A program made the translations under genes and the position numbers. A stretch of 33,143 bases of DNA. It comes from Fonticula alba (Eukaryota; Opisthokonta; Rotosphaerida; Fonticulaceae). Below are positions 32,053-33,143 of the stretch, in pieces. Each line of letters begins with the position of its first letter. Position 1 is the first letter of the stretch. The stretch lies in NCBI RefSeq assembly GCF_000388065.1, contig NW_009242973.1, positions 3,362,168 through 3,395,310 of the forward strand, in the 5' to 3' direction. The notes beneath the pieces are model-generated. The model made no database searches. It saw only the letters and a list, made by a program, of their open reading frames with translations, and had not been told where the DNA came from.

Positions 32053-32285
32053 CATTCCCTGTTCCGGGGGCCCCGACTTACGAGGGCTCCTTGCCTGCGC
32101 CCGGCGAACATGCATTCCTTGGTTGGGCTTGTCGCGCCGCGCCTTGCCCCTCTCCCTGGCGGGAGTGCCTGGCTGTGCGTTCGTTCCGGATGGAGATGTG
32201 TCGGAGCCCATCCCTCGCCTCGGGTTCGTTTGCTCCATGCTCTCCGGCCGAGCGGGCGCAAAAGTCCCCCCGACGGACAGATGAT

Positions 32286-32344
32286 CTTTTCCCCGCAAAA
32301 GAGCTCCCATTATAATATATCATATATCCCACAGACGGGGAAAG
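32286..32344. other. Stem-loop enclosing an AT-rich island downstream of PIGB
   Basis: TTTCCCCG (32288-32295) pairs with CGGGGAAA (32336-32343). The 40-base loop holds an alternating A/T stretch (TATAATATATCATATAT), the most AT-rich spot in the window. It could be a PIGB 3'-end signal or a TATA-type promoter for a gene beyond the window. Confidence 0.5.
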
Positions 32345-32967
32345 CCCCAGGTGGCGCGGACCATCTCACCACCCTGTGTTGGGCGTCAGATTTGAGGTAT
32401 GCTGGGGACTTTGGTCCCGCTTGCCCTCGCCCCCCCCCCCCCCCCCCCTGGGCCTGGCTGCTGCCCTGGGGAGGTGTGCGCGTGTCTCCCGTGCCCTGCA
32501 CGCGACGACCCTCCGCCCGCGGGCCGAGCCCAGGCTCCGACCGGGAGCCCAGGCTACCCGGGTCTGGACGTCATTTCCGGGGCTGGCACGCGGGGGCCGC
32601 ACGCGGGCGCGCACGGGGCCTGGGGGTTGACCTCCGGAATTACGCTTACGCCCGGGTCGGTTGGGCGGGCCGCCCTTCCCTTCACGGCTCTCCCCCGGGG
32701 GGGGGGGGGGGGGCGCCACGCCACCCGGCTCCCCCCCCCCCCGGGCGGCTGTCGGCCGGTGAAACTGAGGCGACCGGTGTCCGTACCCAAGCGCTGTGGG
32801 GGGCTTCCGGACAGCCGGGTCCCTGGTGCCCGGCGGTGCCGTCCGCTCGGGGCGGCTCCACTCCTGTCGGGCGGGCTGAATTTCCTTATGTGCGGCCGCT
32901 GGCCCGGGCGGCTGCGGGCGCGCGAAGTGGGGCGTGCGCGCACCACAGCGGGGCCTGGTCACGCCCT

Positions 32968-32984
32968 GGGCGAATCATTCGCCC
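32968..32984. repeat. 17-bp palindrome
   Basis: GGGCGAAT C ATTCGCCC: 8-bp perfect arms around one base. No neighbouring feature explains it. Confidence 0.6.
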
Positions 32985-33143
32985 GGTTGCCGGCCCCGCA
33001 GCCTTGTTCCAGTGCACACGGGCGGGGGGCACGCGCCGGCTTCAGGCGGCGAGACAAGCGGGGCGGGGCCGGCTGACTTGGGCGCGCACTTTTGCCCCGA
33101 GCCGGTCCAATCTCCCGCCCTTTGTCCAGGGCCGCGGGGGGGG

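Larger units (their letters stand above)
32053..33143. other. 3' flank of PIGB, no recognisable gene
   Basis: It contains an AT-rich island (32311-32331) in a stem-loop, C and G runs (32432-32448, 32695-32714, 32732-32742) and a 17-bp palindrome. Plus-strand frames are open only because GC-rich DNA has few stops; they show no domain, no consistent splice pattern and heavy Pro/Gly/Arg bias. Confidence 0.6.

Noticed and set aside
32399-33076. 225-codon plus-strand open frame at the right edge
   Set aside because: It starts just before a C run, is dominated by Pro/Gly/Arg and shows no family motif. Openness is expected by chance at this GC content.
1-33143. tRNA, rRNA, CRISPR array, transposon or viral gene
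   Set aside because: I found no cloverleaf, no rRNA core sequence, no spaced identical repeats with unique spacers and no transposase, reverse transcriptase or viral motif. A covariance-model scan could still reveal a small RNA.

Overview
The window is nuclear DNA from a very GC-rich eukaryote. It holds four intron-rich protein genes and no bacterial-type features. I rebuilt 44 introns. In every gene the exon lengths, splice phases and family alignments agree, which is the main support for the models. The gene set (Mediator kinase-module subunit, exocyst subunit, yeast-CAT2-like carnitine acetyltransferase, GPI mannosyltransferase), the extreme GC content and the long low-complexity insertions would suit an opisthokont protist near the fungi, such as a Fonticula-like organism. 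That placement is inference.

Layout. Minus strand: MED12 runs from 14855 through the left edge, so its 3' end is missing (20 exons seen, about 3,830 codons). EXO84 runs from 24420 to 16074 (12 exons, about 2,229 residues). Plus strand: CAT2 runs from 25242 to 28426 (9 exons, 679 residues). PIGB/GPI10 runs from 28863 to 32052 (7 exons, 683 residues). EXO84 and CAT2 are divergent across about 0.8 kb. The MED12-EXO84 spacer (about 1.2 kb) contains a 15-base assembly gap, a (CA)n tract and a strong hairpin. The last 1.1 kb has no recognisable gene.

The four genes do not form a pathway. They serve transcription control (MED12), vesicle tethering at the plasma membrane (EXO84), acetyl/acyl-carnitine exchange (CAT2) and GPI-anchor synthesis in the ER (PIGB). 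What they share is architecture: compact conserved domains separated by long Ala/Gly/Pro/Ser/Gln insertions, and introns whose sense strand is full of C, CT and CA tracts.

The most notable observations are: (1) the first PIGB intron has no usable GT-AG ends but fits an AT-AC minor-spliceosome (U12-type) intron exactly, in phase; (2) the 43 ordinary donors follow GTRCGY rather than GTRAGT, with C at +4 in 36 of them; (3) Exo84 carries six NPF motifs, five followed by Asp, as would recruit EH-domain proteins; (4) MED12 is oversized and has Cys-pair clusters, one inserted inside its LCEWAV-type domain.
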